From positions 49,154 to 113,153 of the forward strand of contig CAJUCN010000005.1 of assembly GCA_910585005.1 (NCBI GenBank): a stretch of 64,000 nt of DNA. The letters are read 5' to 3'. Below, one piece after another: positions 25,623 to 34,387 of the stretch (the stretch's first letter is position 1; every line of letters begins with the position of its first letter). The stretch comes from an uncultured Lachnospiraceae bacterium. Its GTDB lineage: Bacteria > Bacillota > Clostridia > Lachnospirales > Lachnospiraceae. The position numbers and the translations under genes were made by a program. Under the pieces are notes generated by a model. That model saw only the letters and a list, made by a program, of their open reading frames with translations, did not search any database and was not told the origin of the DNA.

Positions 25623-27407
25623 ATGGAAGTATTGTGTTATACAAGGCAGCCTAAGGAAGATATCATCTATGGAAACCGTATGGCCTACAGTATGCATTTG
25701 GCCTACAGGAAAAAGGATGGGAAGTTTTACCCGTTTCATCATAATGAAGGGCTTCTTTATGCAAAGGCTGTGGAGGATATGGCAAGCGGTGTGTTAGATG
25801 CAAGGAGCATGAAAAGTCCCTGGATTTTTCCCCTTGGTGAGGGCGGATATGGCGTTCTGGCAGTCCGCACGGGGGCGGAAGGGGAAAAGGATGCTGACAG
25901 TGAAGGGTGTGTCCTTTTCTTTACCAGTAAAGATTTGGTCCATTATGAAGAAAGAGGGCTTTTCAACTTGCAGGAAACTGGATTTATTGAAAAAGTCCGG
26001 TGTGGTTTTGGCGGGAAGGGGCAGGATTACCTGATTTGCTGGAAAACAGAAAAGGATGGCTGGAGGGAAGGCGGTTTCAGATTGGGGGAAAGGATAGAAA
26101 TGATTTCCGGTTCGGTGAAAAAGACGGATACCCCATCCATACCAGCCCCGGTCTTTGGAGAGGGCGAACTTGAGGAAGTGGAAGGGATTGTTCCGGGAAA
26201 TACAGTAGAGGTTACAGGGCAGGAGGCGGATTATCTGCTAAAAAAGCTGCTGGTTCCGGTATGTGTAAGGATGGAACTGTCCAAGCAGGGGCCTTTTACC
26301 CATGAAAACGAATTAAAGGATGTGCGTGCCATAGCCCATTATAGTGATGGAACTAAGGTGGAGCGCAGGATTAATTGGGAAAAGCCGGAAGGGAAAAGGG
26401 TGAAAGGGCAAGTGCATCAGGAGCATTTTCCGGCGCCATTTGCCCAGAACCGGGCGGATCCTGTCTGCATGTACCTGGATGGAAAATATTATTTTATTGC
26501 AACCAATGATGGGGATGACAACCATACCCTATATATGCGCTGTTCTGATACCTTAGAAGGAATTGTGCAGGCAAAAGAAGCTTTATTTTTGGATTCGGAT
26601 ACCTATCCGGGGATTGGCGGGCTTTTGTGGGCCCCGGAATTCCACCAGGTTGGCGGAAAGCTTTATGTGTTCCATGCAGCTACTTCCGGGGAATTTTTTC
26701 ATGAGGAATGCCGTGTCCGTAAACTCCGGGAAGGGGGAGATCCTATGTGTAAGGAAGACTGGTCAGAGCCGGTCATGGTGGTGAAAAGAGATGGAACCCC
26801 TTTATGTGAGGAAGGAAAAGTAATCTCTCTTGATATGACAGTCATTCCTTATGAGGGAAAGGTTTATGCTATGTGGTCACAAAGACAGTTCCTGCCGGTA
26901 GACCAGGGGGCATGGCTGTATCTGGCCCAGATTGATGAAAAAGAGCCTTGGAAGTTGTTAACTGACCCGGTATGTATTGCGAAACCGGAGTATGGATGGG
27001 AAAACAATCATACTTATGTGGTGGAAGGGCCTTATGCCTTGTATAAAGACGGGCAGCTTATGGTCACTTACGCGGCAGCAGCCGTGGACGCCACTTACAC
27101 CGTAGGCCTGTTAAAGCCCCGGATGGGAAGTGACATTTTAGACCCTTCCAATTGGCAAAAGGGTAATTATCCGCTTATGTCCTCCAATTCCGCAGCGGGA
27201 CAGTACGGAACCGGCCATAATTCTTATGTGACGGACGAAAACGGGCTGGTATGGAATTTTTATCATATGCGGGAGAATGTGGACGGGCCGCGGTCGTCGG
27301 CAGCCCGCCGGGTACATTTCGATATGGAGGGGGAGCCAATGCTGGATGTTGTGGAGGATGTGGATCTGCCGGAAAACTTTAAATTTGTGGAAGCGCAGAT
27401 CATGTGA
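25623..27407 (+). CDS. GH43-like protein with an extra N-terminal domain
   Basis: A 594-residue protein. Residues about 275-580 form a GH43 propeller with the three expected acids: D279 (NRADPVCMYLDGKYY), D404 (ISLDMTVIPY) and E468 (YVVEGPYALYKDG). Residues 1-190 look like degenerate propeller blades of their own (SPWIFPLGEGGYGVLA, LFFTSKDLVHYEERG), and about 190-255 resembles an Ig-like linker. There is no signal peptide. It begins 7 bases after the GH29 stop. Specificity is unknown; arabinofuranosidase is the commonest activity in comparable GH43 proteins. Confidence 0.85.
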   Translation: MEVLCYTRQPKEDIIYGNRMAYSMHLAYRKKDGKFYPFHHNEGLLYAKAVEDMASGVLDARSMKSPWIFPLGEGGYGVLAVRTGAEGEKDADSEGCVLFFTSKDLVHYEERGLFNLQETGFIEKVRCGFGGKGQDYLICWKTEKDGWREGGFRLGERIEMISGSVKKTDTPSIPAPVFGEGELEEVEGIVPGNTVEVTGQEADYLLKKLLVPVCVRMELSKQGPFTHENELKDVRAIAHYSDGTKVERRINWEKPEGKRVKGQVHQEHFPAPFAQNRADPVCMYLDGKYYFIATNDGDDNHTLYMRCSDTLEGIVQAKEALFLDSDTYPGIGGLLWAPEFHQVGGKLYVFHAATSGEFFHEECRVRKLREGGDPMCKEDWSEPVMVVKRDGTPLCEEGKVISLDMTVIPYEGKVYAMWSQRQFLPVDQGAWLYLAQIDEKEPWKLLTDPVCIAKPEYGWENNHTYVVEGPYALYKDGQLMVTYAAAAVDATYTVGLLKPRMGSDILDPSNWQKGNYPLMSSNSAAGQYGTGHNSYVTDENGLVWNFYHMRENVDGPRSSAARRVHFDMEGEPMLDVVEDVDLPENFKFVEAQIM

Positions 27408-27422
27408 GAGGATGGAGGTACT

Positions 27423-29423
27423 ATGGATTACCTATTAAAAGAAGGAAATGCGATTATTTTTGAAAATGACGGGGAAACCCTGCGGATTGAGCCTTGGGGG
27501 GAAAATTCCCTAAGGGTAAGGGCTGTCATGATGGGGGAAATTAAGGATACGGAATATGCCTTGCTCCCGGCAACGGAAACCCAAGCGGATATTCAGATTA
27601 CCGATGCATTTAGCGGCAGCATCACAAACGGAAAAATTACGGCCCGGCTGGAAGTGTGCCAGTGGAGAAAACGCTGCCAGATCAGTTTTTATAATCAAAA
27701 AGGAGAGCTGCTTTTTCGGGAGGAAGGACACGGTGGGGCGCTAAATAATCATTCCAGGCATTTTAAGGCAAGGCTTGGGGGGGATTATGAGCTGACGGTG
27801 ACCTTCCATGCAGACCCGGAAGAAAAGCTGTTCGGGATGGGACAGTACCAGCAGGAATTGCTGGACGTAAAGAACTGTGTGTTAGAGCTTGCCCACCGGA
27901 ACTCCCAGGCCTCCGTCCCCTTTGTCCTTTCCAATAAAGGATATGGGTTCTTTTGGCATAATCCGGCTATCGGCAAAGCAATTTTCGGAAAGAACCTGAC
28001 CCAGTGGTATGCAGAAAGCACGGAGCAGATGGATTATTGGGTGGTAGCAGGGGATACGCCGGATGAGATCGAGCAATCTTATGCTAAGGCAACGGGAACT
28101 GTGCCCATGATGCCGGAATATGGTATGGGGTTTTGGCAGTGCAAGCTCCGTTACTGGAACCAAAAGCAGCTCCTTCATGTGGCAAGGCAATACCATGAAC
28201 GGGGGATCCCGGTGGACGTGATCGTGGTGGATTTTTACCATTGGCCAAAGTGCGGGGATTTCCGGTTTGACGAGGCGGATTTCCCGGATCCGAAAGGGAT
28301 GGTGGAAGAACTGAAAGAATATGGCATGGAACTGATGGTCTCCATTTGGCCACAGATCAATCTGACCAGCGAAAATTATGAGGAGATGCGTAAAAAAGGT
28401 TTGCTGATCAAGAATGAACGGGGAGTGGAGATCGCCATGCGGTTTGAAGGGGAGAATACCTTCTTTGACGCAACCAATCCTAAGGCAAGAGATTATGTCT
28501 GGAAATTATGCAAAAAAAATTATTACGATTATGGGATCAAAGTATTTTGGCTGGATGAGGCGGAACCGGAATTTTCTACTTACGATTATGACAATTACCG
28601 GTACTTTGCGGGGCCGGTGACCAAGGTAGGAAATATGTATCCCCAGCTTTATGCAAGGACTTTTTACGACGGCCAGATGGATGCCGGAATGGATACGGCG
28701 GTGAACCTGCTGCGCTGTGCATGGGCGGGCAGCCAAAGATATGGCGCATTGGTCTGGTCAGGGGATATCCACAGTGACTGGGAGACCTTCCGCAGGCAGC
28801 TTTGTGCAGGCTTAAATATGGGAATTGCAGGAATTCCATGGTGGACGACGGACATTGGCGGTTTTTCTGGCGGAAACCCGGATGACCCGGCATTTCAGCA
28901 GCTTTTAGTGCGGTGGTTCCAGTGGGGAACCTTCTGTCCGGTGATGCGCTTGCACGGAGACCGTGTTCCCCAGACGCCTCTGAATCATGCAGACGGTTCA
29001 CCTACCATGCCTACCGGTGCAGATAATGAAATATGGAGTTTTGGTGATGACCACACGCCGATTCTTGCCAAATATATTCAATTCAGGGAAAAGATGCGCC
29101 CCTATGTGAGGGAGCTGATGAAAGAAGCCCACGAAGTGGGCCGCCCTGTGATCCGTCCGATGTTTTACGAGTTCCCGGAAGACAAACGTTGTTGGGAACT
29201 TCAGGATCAGTATCTTTTTGGAGGTGACCTGCTGGTAGCGCCTATTGTCCATGAAGATACTTATGAGCGGGAAGTATACCTGCCGAAAGGAGCGGGGTGG
29301 ACATTGATTTATGATGGAACAGAGTATGAGGGTGGACAGACGGTAAAAGTATCTGCAAAGATAAGTCAGATTCCGGTATTTTTACGGGATGGAAGCCATG
29401 GGGAGTTTATCGGATGCATTTAA
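27423..29423 (+). CDS. GH31 alpha-xylosidase-like glycosidase
   Basis: A 666-residue GH31 retaining alpha-glycosidase. The N-terminal beta-sandwich (1-230) is followed by the TIM barrel with the nucleophile D378 (VFWLDEAEPEF) and the acid/base D448 (LVWSGDIHSDWETF). GIAGIPWWTTDIGGFSGG and RWFQWGTFCPVMRLHGDR are typical of the alpha-xylosidase branch. A C-terminal beta domain follows. No signal peptide. It is the last gene of the glycosidase run and is followed by a strong bidirectional terminator. Alpha-xylosyl groups occur in xyloglucan and as side groups in complex cereal xylans; the latter fits the rest of the locus. Confidence 0.9.
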   Translation: MDYLLKEGNAIIFENDGETLRIEPWGENSLRVRAVMMGEIKDTEYALLPATETQADIQITDAFSGSITNGKITARLEVCQWRKRCQISFYNQKGELLFREEGHGGALNNHSRHFKARLGGDYELTVTFHADPEEKLFGMGQYQQELLDVKNCVLELAHRNSQASVPFVLSNKGYGFFWHNPAIGKAIFGKNLTQWYAESTEQMDYWVVAGDTPDEIEQSYAKATGTVPMMPEYGMGFWQCKLRYWNQKQLLHVARQYHERGIPVDVIVVDFYHWPKCGDFRFDEADFPDPKGMVEELKEYGMELMVSIWPQINLTSENYEEMRKKGLLIKNERGVEIAMRFEGENTFFDATNPKARDYVWKLCKKNYYDYGIKVFWLDEAEPEFSTYDYDNYRYFAGPVTKVGNMYPQLYARTFYDGQMDAGMDTAVNLLRCAWAGSQRYGALVWSGDIHSDWETFRRQLCAGLNMGIAGIPWWTTDIGGFSGGNPDDPAFQQLLVRWFQWGTFCPVMRLHGDRVPQTPLNHADGSPTMPTGADNEIWSFGDDHTPILAKYIQFREKMRPYVRELMKEAHEVGRPVIRPMFYEFPEDKRCWELQDQYLFGGDLLVAPIVHEDTYEREVYLPKGAGWTLIYDGTEYEGGQTVKVSAKISQIPVFLRDGSHGEFIGCI

Positions 29424-29425
29424 AG

Positions 29426-29453
29426 AACAGCGCTGCCTGTAGGCAGCGCTGTT
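29426..29453. terminator. Bidirectional terminator between GH31 and the YprB-like gene
   Basis: A near-perfect palindrome, AACAGCGCTGCCT (29426-29438) and AGGCAGCGCTGTT (29441-29453), sits between convergent genes, with T-rich and A-rich flanks on either side. The same AGCGCTGCC stem recurs at 42645-42665. Confidence 0.85.
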
Positions 29454-29456
29454 TAG

Positions 29457-30560
29457 TCATTCCGGTGTAGCCATCATAGTTAAGATATGCTCTGCATACC
29501 TGGAGAATAGCTCCCTGTTTTTTTTGATCTCATCTGTCAGTTCAAAGAATAGCTCTTTACTGTTATAATCCCGTTTATAAAAGGGTTCTGCCAAGACTTT
29601 CCATTGTGGCAGATAAAGGGAAAATTTGCGTGTGTAGCAAGTCGCCGGTGTAGCCTGTTGCCGGTATTCTTTATCGACGAAAGCGGCAATGGACTTATGC
29701 ATTGCGGTGTCTTCTGTGGGTAGGTAATAATAATTCTTATGGTTGGCATAAAAGTATTTTAATTCCTCTTCGTAGATGGGAACGATCAAAGTCCCCTCAT
29801 GGCCTTCTCCTTTGAAGTAGCAGCTTCTGCCCATGGCGTTTACCGATATGGGCAGGGGGGAGGTGAACACTAATTGCAGTACAAGCTCTTTGCGTGGGAT
29901 GCCGTGGATGTCATTGTAGTAATTTGCCTGTACTTTGCGGGCCTTTAAGGGGGAATTGAACATGTCATAATAGGAAAGGATTGGAAGGATTTCCAACATC
30001 CCCTTGATATCATCTGAATTATGCAGAAGCATCGCATGATACAGGCTGTAATCATGAGAGAGCGTGTAATCCCTGTATACCCGTATCATTTCTTCACTGC
30101 TAAAGAGGTCATCCCGGGCAATCCCCAAAAAGTTTTCCACGGATTTTTGTTTGCAGTTGGAAAGTTTCAGGAAACTTTTGTAGGGGGAAATGCGGCGGTA
30201 AATATCCAGCCCTTCCATCTGCCTGAAATGGCATGGGATGCCATATTGTTCCGCTTTATTCATGATAAAGGGCAGGTCAAAAGAGTTTCCGTTATAATGA
30301 ACCAGATAGGAATAATCTGATGCAAAATTTAAAAATGCATGTAAAAGTTCAGGTTCTTCATCAGGGGTTTGGGCAAACCATTGACGGATGACCCAGTTTC
30401 CTTCTGAGTAAAAGGCGCATCCGATCAGATAAAGGGCGGAACCTGTTGCAAGAAACCCGGTAGTCTCAATGTCCAAAAACAAAATCTGATCTAGTGGGGC
30501 AAGCCTTTCAAGCGGATATTCCAGTCTGAAATTTCCAAGTATGATCTCTTCATTTTTCAT
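29457..30560 (-). CDS. YprB-like ribonuclease H-fold exonuclease domain protein
   Basis: A 367-residue protein of the YprB/RNase_H_2 family. The DEDD-type acids are visible: FLDIETTGF near the N-terminus, YNGNSFDLPFIMNKAEQY in the middle, and HNSDDIKGMLEIL further on. A helical C-terminal region follows. It presumably degrades or trims nucleic acid; no member of known role is recognisable. Two start codons are possible: ATG at 30572 lies only one base after AAGAAAGG, while ATG at 30560 lies 13 bases after it; I use 30560. Confidence 0.82.
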   Translation of the reverse strand: MKNEEIILGNFRLEYPLERLAPLDQILFLDIETTGFLATGSALYLIGCAFYSEGNWVIRQWFAQTPDEEPELLHAFLNFASDYSYLVHYNGNSFDLPFIMNKAEQYGIPCHFRQMEGLDIYRRISPYKSFLKLSNCKQKSVENFLGIARDDLFSSEEMIRVYRDYTLSHDYSLYHAMLLHNSDDIKGMLEILPILSYYDMFNSPLKARKVQANYYNDIHGIPRKELVLQLVFTSPLPISVNAMGRSCYFKGEGHEGTLIVPIYEEELKYFYANHKNYYYLPTEDTAMHKSIAAFVDKEYRQQATPATCYTRKFSLYLPQWKVLAEPFYKRDYNSKELFFELTDEIKKNRELFSRYAEHILTMMATPE

Positions 30561-30709
30561 AATGATAACCATGCCTTTCTTAGTCTACAAATTAGTGTAG
30601 CATATTTTTAAAAAATACAGTAGTATTTTCGACAAAAAAATAGTATATTTAAGTAGGACAATGAGAAGTTTTATCCTGCATGGAAATCTACGGAAAGAAG
30701 GAGCTGGAA

Positions 30710-32026
30710 ATGGCAAGATTAACTTTTACGGGAGGGATACATCCGTATGACGGAAAGGATCTTTCAAAGGGAAAACCCATCAGGGAAGTTTTTCCGAAAG
30801 GTGACCTGGTGTATCCGCTTTCGCAGCATATCGGGGCACCGGCACAACCCATAGTAAAAAAGGGTGACCATGTCCTTACCGGACAGAAGATCGCGGAGGC
30901 AGGCGGATTTGTGTCTGCGCCTGTTTATGCCTCTGTGTCAGGGACTGTGAAGGCAATCGAACCCAGACGGGTAGTTACAGGTGACAATGTTATGAGCATT
31001 GTGATTGAGAATGATGGTTTGTATGAGGAGGTGGACTGGCCGGCGGTAAAGCCCTTTGAAGAGCTGACAAGGGAGGAAAAGATCGGTATGATCCGGGAAG
31101 CCGGGATCGTGGGGATGGGCGGTGCAGGATTCCCTACGGCAGTGAAACTTTCACCGAAAGAACCGGATAAGATACAATATGTGATTGTAAACTGTGCGGA
31201 ATGTGAACCGTACTTAACATCAGACTACCGTAAGATGTTAGAAGAACCGGAGTATTTGATCGGTGGACTTAAGGTGTCTTTAAGCCTTTTTAAAAACGCA
31301 AGGGGAATCCTTGCTGTAGAAGACAATAAGCCGGATTGTATTACACGGCTGAAACATTTGACAAAGAATGAAAGCAAGATCACAGTGAAAGCATTAAGAA
31401 CCAAGTATCCTCAGGGGGCGGAGCGGCAGCTTATCTACGCAACGACGGGACGCGCCATCAATTCTTCCATGCTGCCGGCAGATGCCGGATGTGTGGTAAA
31501 TAATGTAGATACGGTGATCGCTATTTATCATGCGGTGATGGAAGGAAAACCCCTGATGCACAGGATTGTGACTGTGACAGGCGATGCGATCTCCCAGCCC
31601 CAGAATTTTAAAGTCAGGATTGGGACGAACTATCATGAGCTGGTGGAGGAAGCAGGGGGCTTTAAAGAACAGCCGGAAAAGATTGTTTCCGGAGGCCCTA
31701 TGATGGGGTTTGGTATTTTTGACCTGGATGTACCCACAACGAAAACATCTTCGGCCTTGCTTTGCATGACCAGGGATGAGGTGTCGGCCATGGCGCCCAC
31801 CGCATGCATCAACTGCGGTAAGTGTGTAGAAGTGTGCCCGGGAAGAGTAGTTCCACGGAAACTTGCGGACTATGCGGAGCATTATGACGAGGAAGCTTTT
31901 TTGAAAAATAATGGGATGGAATGCTGCGAGTGTGGCTGCTGTAGTTATATTTGCCCGGCAAAGCGCCCACTGACCCAGGTGATCAAATCTATGCGTAAGA
32001 TGCAGCTTGCAAAGAAGAAAAAGTAG
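30710..32026 (+). CDS. rnfC: Rnf complex subunit C (NADH/ferredoxin-side iron-sulfur protein)
   Basis: A 438-residue RnfC. The N-terminal RnfC-specific barrel-sandwich domain is followed by the FMN/NADH-binding fold (GIVGMGGAGFPTAVKL at about 140) and an SLBB-like region. Two [4Fe-4S] motifs lie near the C-terminus, CINCGKCVEVCPGRVVP and CCECGCCSYICPAKRPL. It contacts NAD+ on the cytoplasmic side. The start at 30710 has AAGGAG 6 bases upstream; an ATG at 30680 adds ten residues absent from the family. It opens the operon rnfCDGEAB, the order typical of clostridia. Confidence 0.95.
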   Translation: MARLTFTGGIHPYDGKDLSKGKPIREVFPKGDLVYPLSQHIGAPAQPIVKKGDHVLTGQKIAEAGGFVSAPVYASVSGTVKAIEPRRVVTGDNVMSIVIENDGLYEEVDWPAVKPFEELTREEKIGMIREAGIVGMGGAGFPTAVKLSPKEPDKIQYVIVNCAECEPYLTSDYRKMLEEPEYLIGGLKVSLSLFKNARGILAVEDNKPDCITRLKHLTKNESKITVKALRTKYPQGAERQLIYATTGRAINSSMLPADAGCVVNNVDTVIAIYHAVMEGKPLMHRIVTVTGDAISQPQNFKVRIGTNYHELVEEAGGFKEQPEKIVSGGPMMGFGIFDLDVPTTKTSSALLCMTRDEVSAMAPTACINCGKCVEVCPGRVVPRKLADYAEHYDEEAFLKNNGMECCECGCCSYICPAKRPLTQVIKSMRKMQLAKKKK

Positions 32027-32038
32027 GAGGGAACATTC

Positions 32039-32971
32039 ATGAGTGATTTGATGAAAGTGTCATCTAATCCCCATATCAGATCCAAGGTCACTACGGCAAA
32101 TATCATGCTTGCGGTGGTGGTCGCGCTGCTTCCTGCGGCAGGCTTTGGCATCTATAATTTCGGGATAGGCGCACTAATATTGATGATTGTCACTGTGGCA
32201 TCTACAGTGCTGACAGAACTGATTTATGAGAAAGCAATGCATAAAAAGGTAACTATAGGCGATTTTTCAGCGGTAGTGACAGGGCTTTTGCTTGCCCTAA
32301 ACCTGCCTCCGGCTGCCCCGTGGTGGATTGGGATGGTAGGCGGCATCTTTGCAATACTGGTAGTAAAGATGCTTTTTGGCGGTTTGGGTCAGAATTTTAT
32401 GAACCCGGCTTTGGGAGCAAGATGTTTCTTGTTGATCTCTTATACTTCCATTATGTGCAATTTTGAGTGTGATGCTTATTCAGGGGCGACCCCTCTTGCT
32501 ATGCTGAAAGCGGGCGGGGAAGTGAATATTTTAGATATGGTAGTTGGGAAAACCGCAGGCACGATCGGGGAGACTTCGATGATCGCTCTGGTGATCGGCG
32601 CATGTTTTCTGATCCTGCTAGGGGTGATTGACCTGAAGGTTCCCGGAAGCTACATAATAACTTTTGTTGTGTTTCTGATCCTATTTGGAGGCCACGGCTT
32701 TGATCCGGCGTTTATCAGCGCACATCTTGCAGGAGGCGGGCTGATGCTGGGAGCATTTTTTATGGCCACGGACTATGTGACAAGGCCAGTGACCCGGATG
32801 GGACAGTATCTGTACGGAATCCTGTTAGGGCTGCTGACAGGGATCTTCCGTATATACGGGCCTTCGGCAGAAGGAGTTTCCTATGCGATCATTTTGGGCA
32901 ATCTGCTTGTGCCTTTGATTGAAAAGGTGACAATGCCAGTTGCTTTTGGAAAGAGAGGGAAACGGGCATGA
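32039..32971 (+). CDS. rnfD: Rnf complex subunit D (membrane, covalent FMN)
   Basis: A 310-residue membrane protein with about nine membrane segments, of the NqrB/RnfD family. The segment around AYSGATPLAML holds the SGAT-type sequence that accepts covalently bound FMN by phosphoester at the threonine. Together with RnfG, RnfA and RnfE it forms the ion-translocating membrane part of the complex. Spacing to rnfC is 12 bases with AGGAGGG as ribosome binding site, and it overlaps rnfG by 4 bases. Confidence 0.95.
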   Translation: MSDLMKVSSNPHIRSKVTTANIMLAVVVALLPAAGFGIYNFGIGALILMIVTVASTVLTELIYEKAMHKKVTIGDFSAVVTGLLLALNLPPAAPWWIGMVGGIFAILVVKMLFGGLGQNFMNPALGARCFLLISYTSIMCNFECDAYSGATPLAMLKAGGEVNILDMVVGKTAGTIGETSMIALVIGACFLILLGVIDLKVPGSYIITFVVFLILFGGHGFDPAFISAHLAGGGLMLGAFFMATDYVTRPVTRMGQYLYGILLGLLTGIFRIYGPSAEGVSYAIILGNLLVPLIEKVTMPVAFGKRGKRA

Positions 32972-33591
32972 AAAATATGTTAAAAGATGCTGCCATTCTT
33001 TTACTGATTACGCTGGTGGCAGGGCTTGCCCTTGGGTTTGTCTATCAGATAACCAAAGGACCGATTGCCCTGGCGGAAGAAAAGGCGGCAAAGGAAGCGT
33101 ATGCGGAAGTGTTCCCCGCAGCATCGGATTTTGAAGAGGATGGCCTGGATATGCCAAAGGAGGCCGCATGGCAGGAAGCATGGAATGAAAATGGCTTTAC
33201 AGGTGTGGATATTGAGAACACTTTAAAGGCAGTTGGGGCAGAGGGAGAGGTTTTGGGATATGTCCTTACTGTTACCAGCCATGAAGGTTATGGCGGAGAT
33301 ATTACGTTTACCATGGGAATTACTATGGATGGAACATTAAATGGAGTGTCTATTTTAAGTATTTCTGAGACGGCAGGGCTTGGGATGAAGGCGGAAAGTG
33401 TTTTAAAGCCCCAGTTCGCCAACAAGAAAGTTCCCAGCTTTACCTATACGAAGCAGGGGGCGGCGTCAGATTCCCAGATTGATGCCATCAGTGGCGCAAC
33501 GATCACAACCAGCGCCTTTACCAATGCCGTAAATGGCGGGCTGTATTATTTCCAGACACAGTTGGGAGGTGGCAGTTATGAAGCAGAATAG
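32968..33591 (+). CDS. rnfG: Rnf complex subunit G (covalent FMN)
   Basis: A 207-residue subunit with one N-terminal membrane anchor (AAILLLITLVAGLALGFVY) and an extracytoplasmic FMN_bind domain. DAISGATITTSAFTNAV near residue 175 is the flavinylation motif, with FMN attached to the threonine of SGAT. It relays electrons across the membrane within the Rnf complex. Start and stop overlap the neighbours rnfD (4 bases) and rnfE (14 bases). Confidence 0.95.
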   Translation: MKNMLKDAAILLLITLVAGLALGFVYQITKGPIALAEEKAAKEAYAEVFPAASDFEEDGLDMPKEAAWQEAWNENGFTGVDIENTLKAVGAEGEVLGYVLTVTSHEGYGGDITFTMGITMDGTLNGVSILSISETAGLGMKAESVLKPQFANKKVPSFTYTKQGAASDSQIDAISGATITTSAFTNAVNGGLYYFQTQLGGGSYEAE

Positions 33592-34387
33592 TATATCGGA
33601 ACGGCTGGTCAACGGCCTTCTTAAGGAGAATCCTACCTTCGTGCTGATGCTTGGGATGTGTCCGACTCTTGCAGTGACGACTTCGGCAATGAATGGACTT
33701 GGAATGGGGCTTACCACTATGGTGGTGCTTGCGCTGAGTAACCTGTTTATTGCCCTTTTGAGGAACGTGATTCCCGATAAGGTAAGGATTCCTGCATTTA
33801 TCGTGATTATTGCTTCGTTTGTAACCGTTGCGGAGCTGCTTTTAAAGGCATATATTCCTTTCCTATATGCGGCCCTTGGGCTGTACATACCGCTGATCGT
33901 TGTGAATTGTATTATTTTAGGCCGTGCGGAGGCTTATGCCTCTAAGAATACCCCGCTATTGTCTTTATTTGACGGGATCGGCATGGGGCTTGGATTTACA
34001 TGTGCGCTTACGGTGATTGGCGCGGTGAGAGAACTGCTGGGGGCAGGGGAAGTGTTCGGATTTAGAGCCATGCCTGCAAGTTATGTTTCCTGCAGCATTT
34101 TTGTCTTAGCTCCGGGTGCATTTTTTGTTCTGGCAGCTCTTACGGCAATCCAAAATAAGGTAAAGATTGCAGGAGAAAAGAAGGGCAGGGATATGTCCAA
34201 GATACAGTCCGGGTGCGGCGGTGATTGTATGAATTGTACCGATGCCGGATGCGGCAGCCGTTCTTCGGATGCAGAGCCAAATGGGAAAGCAGATGATCTT
34301 GAGATCATTGAAATTAATGATGATGACGATTTTCCAAGCAGTAAAAAAGCTTTGAGCAGGGAAAAGGAGGAAGAAGATAATGGTTAA
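33578..34387 (+). CDS. rnfE: Rnf complex subunit E with a Cys-rich C-terminal tail
   Basis: A 269-residue membrane subunit. Residues 1-200 are the usual RnfE core of six membrane helices, including MLGMCPTLAV (C28) and VVNCIILG (C111), the pair known in the family to hold an intramembrane [2Fe-2S] shared with RnfA. Residues 205-269 form an unusual cytoplasmic tail with cysteines 213, 217, 220 and 225 (spacing C-x3-C-x2-C-x4-C), then an acidic stretch with a run of aspartates. The start at 33578 follows GGGAGGTG and overlaps rnfG; the upstream start at 33533 adds residues lacking in the family. Confidence 0.93.
   Translation: MKQNSISERLVNGLLKENPTFVLMLGMCPTLAVTTSAMNGLGMGLTTMVVLALSNLFIALLRNVIPDKVRIPAFIVIIASFVTVAELLLKAYIPFLYAALGLYIPLIVVNCIILGRAEAYASKNTPLLSLFDGIGMGLGFTCALTVIGAVRELLGAGEVFGFRAMPASYVSCSIFVLAPGAFFVLAALTAIQNKVKIAGEKKGRDMSKIQSGCGGDCMNCTDAGCGSRSSDAEPNGKADDLEIIEINDDDDFPSSKKALSREKEEEDNG

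Noticed and set aside
16475..29423. Xyloglucan as the main substrate because of GH31 and GH29
   Set aside because: No cellulase-type or beta-galactosidase gene is present, while Rex-type GH8, GH39 and two GH43 enzymes point to xylan; not fully excluded.
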